Positions 18,457-27,599 of a DNA stretch of 64,000 nucleotides are shown here, piece after piece. Position numbers and translations under genes: made by a program. Under the pieces are notes generated by a model that saw only the letters and a program-made list of their open reading frames with translations, ran no database searches and was not told the DNA's origin. Every line of letters begins with the position of its first letter. The stretch's first letter is position 1. The stretch is taken from contig NZ_JACICC010000001.1 of NCBI RefSeq assembly GCF_014195635.1, positions 62,001 to 126,000 on the forward strand, given 5' to 3'. Source of the stretch: Pseudochelatococcus contaminans. Its GTDB lineage: Bacteria; Pseudomonadota; Alphaproteobacteria; Rhizobiales; Beijerinckiaceae.

Positions 18457-19488
18457 ATGAGCGAACAAGGACAGGTCACCCGCAAGACGGTGTCGTTAAA
18501 GACAGGCCCGGACCGCGTGGCGGCCCTGCTGCTGACGGTCGGCAACCCGACGGCAGGCCGGATTCTGAAACATTTCTCGGTCGATGAAATCAAGCTGATC
18601 ACGCGCTCCGCCGCAGGTCTCGGCATGATCCCGCCGGAGCAGCAAGAAATTTTGATCGAGGAGTTCTTCGAGCAGTTTCAGGCTGGTTCGCATCTGTTCG
18701 GCACCGCGCAGGAAGTGGAAAAGCTTCTCACAGGCGTTCTGCCGTCGGAGCAGGTGGCCGACATCATGGCCAACGTGCTCGGCAATTCGTTCCAGTCCAT
18801 CTGGGACCGGATTTCCGGCATTCCCGAGGGTATTTTGGCCAACTATCTGCAGAACGAGCATCCGCAGACCGTTGCCATCATCATGTCGCGCGTCAAGCCG
18901 GCGTGTGCGGCGAAGGTCATGGTGCATCTACCGCCCGAACTGCGCAACGACGTCACCCGCCGTATGCTGGCCTGCAAGCCAGTGGTCGAGGAAGTTATTC
19001 AGGTGCTCGAAAGCACCCTGCACGAAGACCTCATGACGAACTTCTCGCAGAACAAGGGCGCGGATACTCATGCGAAGATGGCGGACATCATCAACAAGAT
19101 GGACCGCGACCATATGGAGGAGCTGCTCCAGAACCTCGCCGACGAAAAGCCGAAGTCGGCGGAAATTCTGAAGGGACTGCTGTTCACGTTCGAGGACATC
19201 GTCAAGATCACCCCGGCCGCACGCTCGGCGCTGTTCGACGCGGTTCCGGCAGAAACGATGATCATCGCCCTGCGCGGCACGAATGCGTCCTACCGTGAAA
19301 TCGTGCTGTCCGCCCTGCCTGCGCGATCGCGCCGCACGGTCGAGTCCGAACTGGCCTCCGCCCAGCCCATTCCCCAGCGCGAGGTGCTGGAGGCCCGCCG
19401 TTCCATCACCGACCTGGCGCTGGATATGGCGGGGCGCGGCGAGATCGAGCTGCACTCGGAGGCGGAACAGGACATGTTCATGCAGTAA
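18457..19488 (+). CDS. fliG: Flagellar motor switch protein FliG
   Basis: FliG is the rotor protein that contacts MotA and generates torque. I place the start at ATG 18457 (MSEQGQVTRKTVSLKTG), giving 343 residues; the open frame upstream to 18388 is Arg/Ala-rich and unlike FliG. Conserved parts include RVAALLLTVGNPTAGRILKH in the N domain, the EHPQTVAIIMSRVKPACAAK middle-domain motif, and a C-terminal domain with LFTFEDIVKITPAARSALFD and the torque helix region. The gene sits between fliN and flhB. Confidence 0.95.
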   Translation: MSEQGQVTRKTVSLKTGPDRVAALLLTVGNPTAGRILKHFSVDEIKLITRSAAGLGMIPPEQQEILIEEFFEQFQAGSHLFGTAQEVEKLLTGVLPSEQVADIMANVLGNSFQSIWDRISGIPEGILANYLQNEHPQTVAIIMSRVKPACAAKVMVHLPPELRNDVTRRMLACKPVVEEVIQVLESTLHEDLMTNFSQNKGADTHAKMADIINKMDRDHMEELLQNLADEKPKSAEILKGLLFTFEDIVKITPAARSALFDAVPAETMIIALRGTNASYREIVLSALPARSRRTVESELASAQPIPQREVLEARRSITDLALDMAGRGEIELHSEAEQDMFMQ

Positions 19489-19568
19489 CACGTTGCCGCA
19501 TATAAGAAACACAGCGGCAATCGCTCCGCGCCCGGGAAGGGCAGGCGGACTGGGAACGGAACGAAGCG

Positions 19569-20669
19569 ATGTCAGATGCCCCCGATCCCGACAGCAAAAC
19601 CGAAGAGCCGACAGAAAAGAAGATCCACGACGCGCTGGAGAAAGGCAATGTGCCTCAATCGCGGGAAATGGCGCTCTTCTTTTCCATCGGCTGCATCACG
19701 ATCATCATCTACCTGTTCCTCTATAATTCGGCCGCCGTGCTGAAGGACTTCCTCAGCTTCTTCATCGACTCACCCGGCTCCATCTCCATTGCGGACGGAC
19801 GCGACGCCGCCTCGCTGCTTCAGCTCGTGGCGATCAGCGTCGGTACGTTTCTGCTGCCCATCGTCTGCATTCTGATGGTCGGAGGCATTCTTGCCTCGGT
19901 GCTGCAAAACGCGCCCCGGATCGCCTCGGACCGTATCGAGCCCAAATGGTCGCGTATCTCGCTGATGTCGGGGTTCAAGCGCATCTTCGGCATGCATGGT
20001 CAGGTGGAGTTCGCCAAGTCCATGGCGAAGCTGCTGATCATCACGATCATCTGCACGATCCTGCTGAATTCGGAACGCAACGAAGTGGTGAACGCCATTT
20101 ACAGCGACCCGACACGCATTCCTGAAATCATGCTCAACATGGCGATGCGCCTCGTGTCCGCGATCTGCGTCGCAACGGTGGTGCTGGTCGCCGGCGATCT
20201 GGTCTGGTCGCGCTTCAAATGGCGCAAGGATCTGCGCATGACCCGTCAGGAGATCAAGGACGAGATGCGCCAGTCCGATGGCGATCCCATGGTCAAGGCG
20301 CGTATGCGCTCTCTCGCCCAGGACAGGTCGCGCAAGCGCATGATGGCAGGCGTTCCGACGGCCTCGCTGGTCGTCACCAACCCGACCCATTTCGCCATTG
20401 CCCTGCGTTACCTGCCGGAAGAAGGCGGCGCACCCATGGTGGTGGCCAAGGGCAAGGATCTGATCGCCCTCGCCATTCGCGAGATCGCGCAGAAGCATGA
20501 CATACCCCTCATCGAGGACAAGGCGCTGGCAAGGTCCATGTACGACCACGTCGATGTCGACAAGTCGATTCCACCTGAATTCTACAAGGCCGTGGCCCAG
20601 CTTTTCTACCACCTTTATCAGAAGAAGGGCGTCAGCCCCGCCATTTCTCCGGCGCCCAAAAGCCCGTAG
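19569..20669 (+). CDS. flhB: Flagellar export switch protein FlhB
   Basis: FlhB switches the export apparatus from hook to filament substrates. The 366-residue product has a charged N-terminus (SKTEEPTEKKIHDALEKGNV), four hydrophobic membrane segments, and a cytoplasmic domain carrying the self-cleavage motif NPTH at about residue 278 within ASLVVTNPTHFAIALRY. All expected features are intact. It starts 80 bp after fliG. Confidence 0.96.
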   Translation: MSDAPDPDSKTEEPTEKKIHDALEKGNVPQSREMALFFSIGCITIIIYLFLYNSAAVLKDFLSFFIDSPGSISIADGRDAASLLQLVAISVGTFLLPIVCILMVGGILASVLQNAPRIASDRIEPKWSRISLMSGFKRIFGMHGQVEFAKSMAKLLIITIICTILLNSERNEVVNAIYSDPTRIPEIMLNMAMRLVSAICVATVVLVAGDLVWSRFKWRKDLRMTRQEIKDEMRQSDGDPMVKARMRSLAQDRSRKRMMAGVPTASLVVTNPTHFAIALRYLPEEGGAPMVVAKGKDLIALAIREIAQKHDIPLIEDKALARSMYDHVDVDKSIPPEFYKAVAQLFYHLYQKKGVSPAISPAPKSP

Positions 20670-20901
20670 CCCGGAGCGAGACGACGGGCGCCGATGCGAG
20701 ACGATGCGACAACGCGACAGGCTCGGACAAGGTTATCGGCGTATCGTCTTTTCATGAAGAACATCGGTTTCCGCCGGTCGGATGAAGCGCTGGCAGCAGC
20801 CTTCCGGCGGGGGGAAAATCCACCCGGCGCGCCCGTCATGGCGCCCCGGACAATGCCCCGCGCCGGTTGCGCACCGGGGCCGATGATATCAGGAGCAAGC
20901 A

Positions 20902-21297
20902 ATGGATCCGGTCTATCTGTTCGGTCTGGCATCGCGAAAGGCGGACTGGCTGACGACACGTCAAGCCGTGCTGGCCCGCAACGTGGCCAACGCCAACACA
21001 CCCGGATTCCGCTCCCGCGATATCGAACCGTTTTCAGCCACGATGGACAAGACGGCGCTGACGCTGGCCACCACTGCGCCGGACCACATGCCGCTGGGGC
21101 CGGCACAGGCCAACGCGGCCCGCAGCCGCCCGAACAAAAGCAACGAGAGCTGGGAAACCTATCACTCCGGCAACTCGGTCAGCATCGAGGAAGAGCTGTT
21201 GAAGGCCGGCGAGGTGTCGCGGGAATACGGCGTGACCACGGCCATCGTGAAGAGCTTTCATAAATTCGTTCTCTCAAGCGTGAGGTCACAAGGATGA
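20902..21297 (+). CDS. flgB: Flagellar proximal rod protein FlgB
   Basis: This 131-residue rod protein begins [20 protein letters not shown] and contains the rod motif [19 protein letters not shown]. The C-terminal helix ([20 protein letters not shown]) is also present. The ATG is preceded by AGGAGC. The gap from flhB (20670-20901, 232 bp) shows no convincing gene, although a short frame at 20754 could encode a small protein. The stop of flgB overlaps the flgC start (ATGA). Confidence 0.94.
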   Translation: MDPVYLFGLASRKADWLTTRQAVLARNVANANTPGFRSRDIEPFSATMDKTALTLATTAPDHMPLGPAQANAARSRPNKSNESWETYHSGNSVSIEEELLKAGEVSREYGVTTAIVKSFHKFVLSSVRSQG

Positions 21298-21734
21298 ACG
21301 TTTCATCCATAGAGGGCGGCGACGCCATCGCGATTTCGAGCAAGCTGGCGGCTTCGGCGATGCGCGCCCAGTCCGCGCGCCTGCGCATCGTTTCGGAAAA
21401 CGTCGCCAACGCCGAAACCACGGCGAACACGCCCGGCGGCGACCCCTATGCGCGCAAGACCATTACCTTCCGCGAGCAACTGGACCGTGCCTCGGGCGCG
21501 GAAATGGTGAGGGTGCGCGATGTCGGCATCGACCGCACGCCCTTCCAGTTCGACTACGATCCGGGGCATCCCGCCGCGGATGAAAAAGGCTACGTCAAGA
21601 AACCGAACGTGAACCTGCTCATCGAACTGGCCGACATGCAGGAGGCCACGCGCGCCTACAGCGCCAACGTCCAGATGATCAAGTTTTCGCGCACCCTGTC
21701 ATCCATGACGATCGACCTGTTGAGGACAAGCTGA
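21294..21734 (+). CDS. flgC: Flagellar proximal rod protein FlgC
   Basis: This 146-residue rod protein has the motif [20 protein letters not shown] followed by [13 protein letters not shown]. Its conserved C-terminus reads [20 protein letters not shown] and [19 protein letters not shown], diagnostic of FlgC. It overlaps flgB by four bases, and its stop overlaps the fliE start by one base (TGATG), so the three rod genes are translationally coupled. Confidence 0.95.
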   Translation: MNVSSIEGGDAIAISSKLAASAMRAQSARLRIVSENVANAETTANTPGGDPYARKTITFREQLDRASGAEMVRVRDVGIDRTPFQFDYDPGHPAADEKGYVKKPNVNLLIELADMQEATRAYSANVQMIKFSRTLSSMTIDLLRTS

Positions 21735-22048
21735 TGGTTGCCGCCCTGAACGTAGTCAATGCAATCGGAACCGGCGTTTCCGGCGTCACGCCGACCGCCG
21801 TCAAGGCCGCCACAACGGCAGCCAGCGCCGCCGTGGATTTCACCGCCGTTCTCGGCTCGATGATTACCGATACCGCCCAGAACCTGCGCACCAGCGAGAC
21901 TGCCTCGTTGCAGGGCCTTCAGGGCCGGGCATCGACGCAGGATGTCGTGGAAGCGGTGATGGCGGCGGAACGCTCGCTGCAAACCACGCTCGCGGTGCGT
22001 GACAAGGTCGTGGCCGCCTACCAGGAAATCAGCCGCATGGCGATCTGA
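21734..22048 (+). CDS. fliE: MS-ring/rod adaptor protein FliE
   Basis: FliE connects the MS ring to the proximal rod. The 104-residue product has an Ala/Thr-rich N-terminus, a helix containing SETASLQGLQGRASTQDVVE, and the family C-terminus AVMAAERSLQTTLAVRDKVV followed by AAYQEISRM. The gene order flgB-flgC-fliE-flgG and the one-base overlap with flgC support the call. A 133-bp gap with two short direct copies of a CATGAACGAG-type sequence separates it from flgG. Confidence 0.95.
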   Translation: MVAALNVVNAIGTGVSGVTPTAVKAATTAASAAVDFTAVLGSMITDTAQNLRTSETASLQGLQGRASTQDVVEAVMAAERSLQTTLAVRDKVVAAYQEISRMAI

Positions 22049-22181
22049 ATGGCGATCTGACGGCTTCATCGCCCTCAAGATGGCCAGTGACGCCCGCTCC
22101 CTCCGGAACGGGGCGGGAAACCACGAGGCCAGTGATAGTGGCCATGAACGAGCCTCATGAACGAGGTTACCGGAGAGTGTC

Positions 22182-22976
22182 ATGAGTATTCTCGCTATTG
22201 CCGCCACGGGCGCGGAAGCACAGCAGACCAATATCGAGGTTATCGCCAACAACATCGCGAACCTCAATACGACGGGTTTCAAGCGCTCGCGCGCTGAATT
22301 CTCCGATCTGCTTTATCAGCAGTTGCGGGTGCCCGGCGTGCCCAACCAGACGCAGGACGGCACCGTGCCGGAAGGCGCACGGCTGGGCGTCGGAACGCAG
22401 GTGACGGCCATCCGCAACCTGCACAAGCAGGGCTCCCTGACGCAGACGGGCAACGATTTCGACGTCGCGATCACCGGTCGGGGCTGGTTCCGCATCGTCG
22501 GCCCGAACGACGAGATCCTCTACACCCGCGCGGGCGCGTTCAACAAGAACGAGGATGGCCAGATCGTCACGCTCGACGGTTTCGAGGTCGCCGACGGCCT
22601 TGTCATCCCGGAAGGCACCATCCGCGTCACCATCAATGAGGCCGGGCAGGTCTATGCGCTGGTCGACAACGCGGGCAACCAGGAACAGCAGGAAGTCGGC
22701 CAGATCACCATGGCGACCTTCGCAAACGATGTCGGCCTTGAGCCGCTGGGCAACAACCTGTTCCGCGAGACGCTGTCATCTGGCGCGCCGGTGGAAGGCG
22801 TGGCCGGGGATGCCGGCTTCGGCACCATCAAGCAGAACTATCTGGAAGCGTCCAACGTCGACCCGGTGAAGGAAATCACCGAGCTGATCAGTGCCCAGCG
22901 CGCCTACGAAATGAATTCCAAGGTTATTCAGGCGGGCGACGAGATACTCGCAACCATCTCCAAGGGAATTCGGTAA
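22182..22976 (+). CDS. flgG: Flagellar distal rod protein FlgG
   Basis: FlgG forms the distal rod that passes through the P and L rings. The 264-residue product starts [20 protein letters not shown], which continues with [20 protein letters not shown]. It ends with the FlgG motif [20 protein letters not shown] followed by [20 protein letters not shown]. Length matches the family. The ribosome-binding site GGAGAG precedes the ATG. Confidence 0.96.
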   Translation: MSILAIAATGAEAQQTNIEVIANNIANLNTTGFKRSRAEFSDLLYQQLRVPGVPNQTQDGTVPEGARLGVGTQVTAIRNLHKQGSLTQTGNDFDVAITGRGWFRIVGPNDEILYTRAGAFNKNEDGQIVTLDGFEVADGLVIPEGTIRVTINEAGQVYALVDNAGNQEQQEVGQITMATFANDVGLEPLGNNLFRETLSSGAPVEGVAGDAGFGTIKQNYLEASNVDPVKEITELISAQRAYEMNSKVIQAGDEILATISKGIR

Positions 22977-23088
22977 GCGCGTTCGCTGACGTGAACAAAT
23001 CCCGCCGGGCAAACACCCGGCGGTCGAGACGGGCGGCCATCCGGCATCGGTCCAGAACCGGCGCTGGCGGTATCATCTGGATGTTGTC

Positions 23089-23655
23089 ATGCTTTTTCTG
23101 TCCGCAATTCGCAGATCGCTCTCGGCTGGAGCCGGCCGCCTGTTACCTGCACGCGCCCGGAGACCGGCGCTGATGGCAGCAATGGCGCTGATGCTGGTAC
23201 CGGCAGGGCAGGCAGGCGCGCAAGAGCTGGAGGACGCCTCGTCGGAACAGGACCCTTCTTCATTCGGCACAGTCGCTGTCACGCCGCTCGTGACCATCTA
23301 TCCCGGCGACTCTATCGATCCCAGCATGGTGGCGGAACGCACGTTCGCCCAGTTGCGTCCCGTGCGCGGCGGCTATGTCTCATCCGCCTCGGCTCTCGTC
23401 GACAAGGTCGCCCGACGCACATTGATGCCCGGCATCGCCATTCCCCTCAACGCGCTTGAGAACACCAAGCTGGTGCAGAAGGGCGTGCCCACGCAACTGG
23501 TGTTCGAAGACGGGGGGTTGAGCATCACCACGCTGGTTTCACCGTTGCAGGCCGGTGAGCTGAACGAAGCAATCCGGGCGCGCAATATCGACAGCGGACT
23601 GATCGTCTACGGCATCGTGCAGGAAGACGGCACCCTGCGGGCGACGGGGGGCTGA
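23089..23655 (+). CDS. flgA: Flagellar P-ring assembly chaperone FlgA
   Basis: FlgA is a periplasmic chaperone for FlgI. The 188-residue product has an unusually long basic N-terminus before the hydrophobic core of the signal peptide (PALMAAMALMLVPAGQAGA), so the true start may be an internal Met at residue 29 or 32. The C-terminal SAF-like region (LVDKVARRTLMPGIAIPLNA) is typical. The gene ends one base before flgI. Confidence 0.88.
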   Translation: MLFLSAIRRSLSAGAGRLLPARARRPALMAAMALMLVPAGQAGAQELEDASSEQDPSSFGTVAVTPLVTIYPGDSIDPSMVAERTFAQLRPVRGGYVSSASALVDKVARRTLMPGIAIPLNALENTKLVQKGVPTQLVFEDGGLSITTLVSPLQAGELNEAIRARNIDSGLIVYGIVQEDGTLRATGG

Positions 23656-23656
23656 C

Positions 23657-24754
23657 ATGCTTCGCTGCATTCTGGCGGCGTTGATCGTCATTCAGCCGCT
23701 CGCCGCCTTCGCCAACACGCGCATCAAGGATGTCACCACCCTTCAAGGTGTGCGCGACAACCAGCTCGTGGGCTATGGCCTCGTGATGGGCCTTCAGGGC
23801 ACCGGCGACTCGCTGCGCAACTCGCCCTTCACCGAACAGGCGCTGCAATCCATGCTGGAGCGCATGGGCATCAACGTGCGCAGCTCCACCCTGCGCACGC
23901 GCAACGTCGCCGCCGTGATGGTGACAGCCGACATTCCCGCCTTCGCCGCACCCGGCAACCGCATCGACGTGACGGTGTCGTCGCTGGGCGACGCGCAATC
24001 GCTCAAGGGCGGCACGCTGCTGGTAACGCCGCTCATGGGCGGCGACGGCATGAATTATGCCGTGGCGCAAGGCCCCATCGCGGTGTCGGGCTTCAGCGTC
24101 GGCGGAGAAGCCGAGATCCTGACGCAAGGCGTTGCGACCGCGGGCAGGATTCCCAATGGCGCCCTCGTGGAACGGCCGCTGCCAGGCCGGTTCAACGATG
24201 TCGGCCAGCTCGTGCTCGATCTGCGCAACCCGGATTTCAACACCGCCGCACGCATCGCTGACGCCATCAACCGCTACACCCGCAAGCACCTGAAGATTGC
24301 AACGGCCCACGTGCGCGATCACCGCAGCGTGGTCGTGCGGAGGCCGCCGAAAATAAGCGCCGCCCGCTTCATGGCCGCCATCGGCAATCTCACCGTCAGC
24401 CCGGATGTGCCAGCCAAGGTCGTCGTGGATCAACGCACGGGCACCATCGTCATCGGCCGTGACGTGACCGTCTCCACCGTGGCGCTGACGCACGGCAACC
24501 TGACCCTGCGCGTGACAGAGCTGCCGCAGGCATCGCAGCCCGCACCCTTCTCAGACGGTGAGACCGTGATCGAGCCCCGCACCATTGTCTCGACCGAACA
24601 GGAAGAGGGACAACTTGCCATCGTCCGGGGTACGAGCCTGCAATCGCTGGTGCAGGGTCTCAACCGGCTGGGCCTGAAGCCGACAGACATTATCTCCATC
24701 CTGCAAACGATCAAGACAGCGGGCGCGCTGCAAGCGGATCTCATCGTCCAATGA
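23657..24754 (+). CDS. flgI: Flagellar P-ring protein FlgI
   Basis: FlgI builds the ring in the peptidoglycan layer that acts as a bushing for the rod. The 365-residue product has a clean signal peptide (MLRCILAALIVIQPLAAFA) and the family core RIKDVTTLQGVRDNQLVGYG, then LVMGLQGTGDSLRNSPFTEQ. The C-terminal motif is SLQSLVQGLNRLGLKPTDII. Length is standard. It overlaps motE by four bases (ATGA). Confidence 0.97.
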   Translation: MLRCILAALIVIQPLAAFANTRIKDVTTLQGVRDNQLVGYGLVMGLQGTGDSLRNSPFTEQALQSMLERMGINVRSSTLRTRNVAAVMVTADIPAFAAPGNRIDVTVSSLGDAQSLKGGTLLVTPLMGGDGMNYAVAQGPIAVSGFSVGGEAEILTQGVATAGRIPNGALVERPLPGRFNDVGQLVLDLRNPDFNTAARIADAINRYTRKHLKIATAHVRDHRSVVVRRPPKISAARFMAAIGNLTVSPDVPAKVVVDQRTGTIVIGRDVTVSTVALTHGNLTLRVTELPQASQPAPFSDGETVIEPRTIVSTEQEEGQLAIVRGTSLQSLVQGLNRLGLKPTDIISILQTIKTAGALQADLIVQ

Positions 24755-25395
24755 CCTATCGCGCATCCATAACCATCACCGCCATTCTGGCCTGCATGCT
24801 GGCGGCATCGGGACAGGCGCAGGCACAAACCCGGCTACCGGTAGCAGCCCCCGGACAGGCGCCGGTCGCAAGGCCAACTGCTGCGGCGGCTCCGGCTTCT
24901 GCTGCTGCATCGGCGGCCGCTCCTGCCCCCACGGTTATGCCCGCGCCCGCATCTGCCGGCAGCATACCCCCGGCAGGAGAGCAGGCCCCACCTGCCAATC
25001 CCTATTGCGAAGCTGTCGCGGATGCAGCCGCCGATGCCCGCTTCGCCTGGCAGGTGCAGACGCTGGAAGCCATGCGCATCGAAATCGAGGAGCGCGCGGC
25101 GCTGCTGGAGCAGAAGCGCGCCGAGACCGAAGACTGGCTGACCCGCCGGCAGGAATTTCTGGACCGGACGGAAGAACGTGTCGTGGCCATTTACGCCCGC
25201 ATGAACGCGGAAGCGGCGGCCTCGCAGATTGCAGCGATGCAGGACGATGCGGCAGTCGCGCTGCTGACCAAGATCGATACACGCCGCGCAAGCGCGATCA
25301 TGGGCGAGATGGAATCCGCCCGCGCGGCGCACCTGACGAACGTCATTACCGGCGTGCTGAAACGCACGGCGAAAAACAAGGCGAGAGCACCATGA
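24751..25395 (+). CDS. motE: MotE-like periplasmic motility protein (MgtE-N type domain)
   Basis: This 214-residue protein has a signal peptide (ITAILACMLAASGQAQA), a long Ala/Pro-rich linker to about residue 80, and a coiled coil (LEAMRIEIEERAALLEQKRA). A short domain of the MgtE N-terminal type follows (AASQIAAMQDDAAVALLTKI, then DTRRASAIMGEM). In Sinorhizobium, MotE chaperones the periplasmic motor protein MotC. The gene sits between flgI and flgH and overlaps both by four bases, the arrangement known in rhizobia. Confidence 0.85.
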   Translation: MTYRASITITAILACMLAASGQAQAQTRLPVAAPGQAPVARPTAAAAPASAAASAAAPAPTVMPAPASAGSIPPAGEQAPPANPYCEAVADAAADARFAWQVQTLEAMRIEIEERAALLEQKRAETEDWLTRRQEFLDRTEERVVAIYARMNAEAAASQIAAMQDDAAVALLTKIDTRRASAIMGEMESARAAHLTNVITGVLKRTAKNKARAP

Positions 25396-26147
25396 AACCG
25401 CAGGCGCGCTCACAACTGTCGTTCGCCGGCACGGCCATTGCGCCGAACCTGCGCGCACTTGCGCTGGTGCTGGCCGGGACTGCCGCGCTCGGCGGCTGTG
25501 CCCGTGTGCAGGATCTGGGCCGCGAGCCACAGATGACCACCGTCGGCACGGGTCTCGCCGTGCAGCGCGCACCGCTGCCCGGCAATTTCAAGACATGGAA
25601 CGGCCACGCCTACCATTCGCTGTGGGGCCAGACCGGCCAGACGCTGTTTCAGGACCCGCGCGCCAGCCATGTCGGCGACATCGTCACGGTCATCATCTCC
25701 ATCGACGATCAGGCGAAGTTCGACAACAAGTCCGAACGCCGCCGCAACTCCAGCGCTGATCTCGGGCTGAGTCTGGGCATCAGCACGCCGAGCCATTCGG
25801 CGGACCTCTCCGGCGACGGGGCCGTAACGTCCAACTCCCGCACGAAGGGCGAAGGCAAGATCGACCGCTCGGAAAAGCTGCGCTTGTCGGTCGCCGGCGT
25901 GGTGACCGAGGTTCTTCAGAACGGCAACCTGATGATCAGCGGATCGCAGGAAGTGCGGGTGAATTTCGAGCTGCGCGTGCTGAACATCGCCGGCATCGTC
26001 CGGCCGCGCGACATCTCCCGCAACAACACCATTGCCTACGAGAAGATCGCCGAAGCGCGTATTTCCTATGGCGGACGCGGGAGAATGTCCGAAGTGCAGC
26101 AGCCCGCGCTCGGACACCAGATCTACGACCTCCTGACCCCCTTTTGA
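25392..26147 (+). CDS. flgH: Flagellar L-ring lipoprotein FlgH
   Basis: FlgH forms the outer-membrane ring. I place the start at ATG 25392, overlapping the motE stop, which gives 251 residues and a signal peptide ending in the lipobox LGGC (lipidated Cys36). The hallmark regions are HVGDIVTVIISIDDQAKFDN and VLNIAGIVRPRDISRNNTIA, then YEKIAEARISYGGRG near the C-terminus. The longer open frame reaching back to 25005 overlaps motE and is not used. Confidence 0.95.
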   Translation: MKPQARSQLSFAGTAIAPNLRALALVLAGTAALGGCARVQDLGREPQMTTVGTGLAVQRAPLPGNFKTWNGHAYHSLWGQTGQTLFQDPRASHVGDIVTVIISIDDQAKFDNKSERRRNSSADLGLSLGISTPSHSADLSGDGAVTSNSRTKGEGKIDRSEKLRLSVAGVVTEVLQNGNLMISGSQEVRVNFELRVLNIAGIVRPRDISRNNTIAYEKIAEARISYGGRGRMSEVQQPALGHQIYDLLTPF

Positions 26148-26162
26148 TGGCACCGTGGCAGC

Positions 26163-26687
26163 ATGACCGAACTTACAGTCGTCGAAACCCCGCCCGCCCC
26201 GCCCGCAAGGGACAGCATGCGGCCGGTCATTCTGGCTGCCGTGATCCTCACGGTGCTTGCCGTCCTGCTGGGCGGCGGCATCGGCTATCTGATGTCGAGC
26301 AGCATCGAGGAAAACATCGCCCGCAAGGAGAAGGACGCCGCCGCCGCCGCGACGGAACCGCCGATGCCCACGCGCTACACCGGCGATATCGCCCTCGTGA
26401 ACATACGCCCCGTCACCGCCAACCTCATGTCGCCGGAGACCGTCTTCATCAGGCTTGAGGCTTCGATGGTGCTGGGCCGTGAAACGGCTGCGGATGCCGG
26501 AGCCGTATCGGCACTGTCTGCCGAAATCTCGCAGGATATCCTCACCTTTCTCAGCACGCTGACTCTGGCGCAGGTTCAGGGGCCGGCCGGCCTGCAAAAC
26601 CTGCGCGAAGACCTCAACGACCGGGTCGCCATCCGCTCCGCAGGCAAGGTGCACGAACTCATTCTCGAAACGATGGTCGTCCAGTGA
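26163..26687 (+). CDS. fliL: Flagellar basal-body-associated protein FliL
   Basis: This 174-residue single-pass inner-membrane protein has a short Pro-rich cytoplasmic N-terminus, a transmembrane helix around residues 20-45 (VILAAVILTVLAVLLGGGIG) and a periplasmic domain. That domain ends with the typical FliL C-terminus (LREDLNDRVAIRSAGKVHEL, ILETMVVQ). FliL supports stator function. It overlaps fliP by four bases. Confidence 0.9.
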   Translation: MTELTVVETPPAPPARDSMRPVILAAVILTVLAVLLGGGIGYLMSSSIEENIARKEKDAAAAATEPPMPTRYTGDIALVNIRPVTANLMSPETVFIRLEASMVLGRETAADAGAVSALSAEISQDILTFLSTLTLAQVQGPAGLQNLREDLNDRVAIRSAGKVHELILETMVVQ

Positions 26688-27505
26688 TGCGTCTTTCCCT
26701 CGCAGCGTCCCGATCCGCCCTGTCGACGATCGCGGCGCTCGCCTTGCCGCTGCTGCTGGCATCGGTCGCGCCCGCACATGCCCAGATGCCCGACCTGTCA
26801 TCGCTGATTCCAGCAGGGGATGCCTCGGCGGCAGGGCGCATCATCCAGATCGTCGCGCTGCTGACGGTGCTGTCCGTGGCGCCGGGCCTGCTGATCATGG
26901 TGACGAGCTTCACGCGCATCGTCATCGCGCTCTCGTTCCTGCGCTCGGGCCTTGGGCTGCAAAGCACGCCGGCCAACATCGTGCTGACGACGCTGGCGCT
27001 GTTCATGACGTTCTACATCATGGCCCCGACATTCGACCGGGCATGGCAGAACGGCGTGCAGCCCCTGCTCGAGAACACCATCGACGAGAAGGAAGCCTAT
27101 ACCCGGATTACCGATCCGTTCCGGGATTTCATGCTCTCGCAGGTGCGCAGCAAGGACTTGCGCCTCTTTGCCGATCTCGCCGAGGTCAATTTCCCCAAGA
27201 TTCAGCAGGAGGGCGCACCGGCGGCCATCAACCCGGCGGATACCGACGACGGCATGGAGCAGGTCGAACTGCGTGTGCTGATCCCCGCCTTTCTGATTTC
27301 GGAGTTGCGGCGCGGGTTTGAAATCGGCTTCCTGATCGCGCTGCCGTTTCTCGTCATCGACATGATCGTCGCCACGCTGGTCATGTCCATGGGCATGATG
27401 ATGATGCCGCCGACCGTGATTGCCTTGCCGTTCAAGGTGCTGTTCTTCATTCTCATCGACGGCTGGAACCTGCTGACGAGCGGGCTGGTGCGCTCCTTCT
27501 TCTGA
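26684..27505 (+). CDS. fliP: Flagellar export gate protein FliP
   Basis: FliP is the main pentameric component of the FliPQR gate. The 273-residue product has an N-terminal cleavable signal (to ASVAPAHA), then the family motif SVAPGLLIMVTSFTRIVIAL, SFLRSGLGLQSTPANIVLTT, and the late motif PAFLISELRRGFEIGFLIAL. It is the last flagellar gene of the rightward arm. A 94-bp gap with no evident hairpin separates it from the phytase-like gene. Confidence 0.97.
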   Translation: MMRLSLAASRSALSTIAALALPLLLASVAPAHAQMPDLSSLIPAGDASAAGRIIQIVALLTVLSVAPGLLIMVTSFTRIVIALSFLRSGLGLQSTPANIVLTTLALFMTFYIMAPTFDRAWQNGVQPLLENTIDEKEAYTRITDPFRDFMLSQVRSKDLRLFADLAEVNFPKIQQEGAPAAINPADTDDGMEQVELRVLIPAFLISELRRGFEIGFLIALPFLVIDMIVATLVMSMGMMMMPPTVIALPFKVLFFILIDGWNLLTSGLVRSFF

Positions 27506-27599
27506 CATCGCTCGCGAGAGAGGCAAGGCGCGCAAGACAGGCAGGCAGATTTCGTGATATTGCCTGCCATGTCGTCTTATTCGTCGCGCGGAGCGGGTC

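Noticed and set aside
20670-20901. Small gene between flhB and flgB
   Set aside because: A frame from 20754 exists but runs into flgB in another frame and shows no family pattern; support is too weak.
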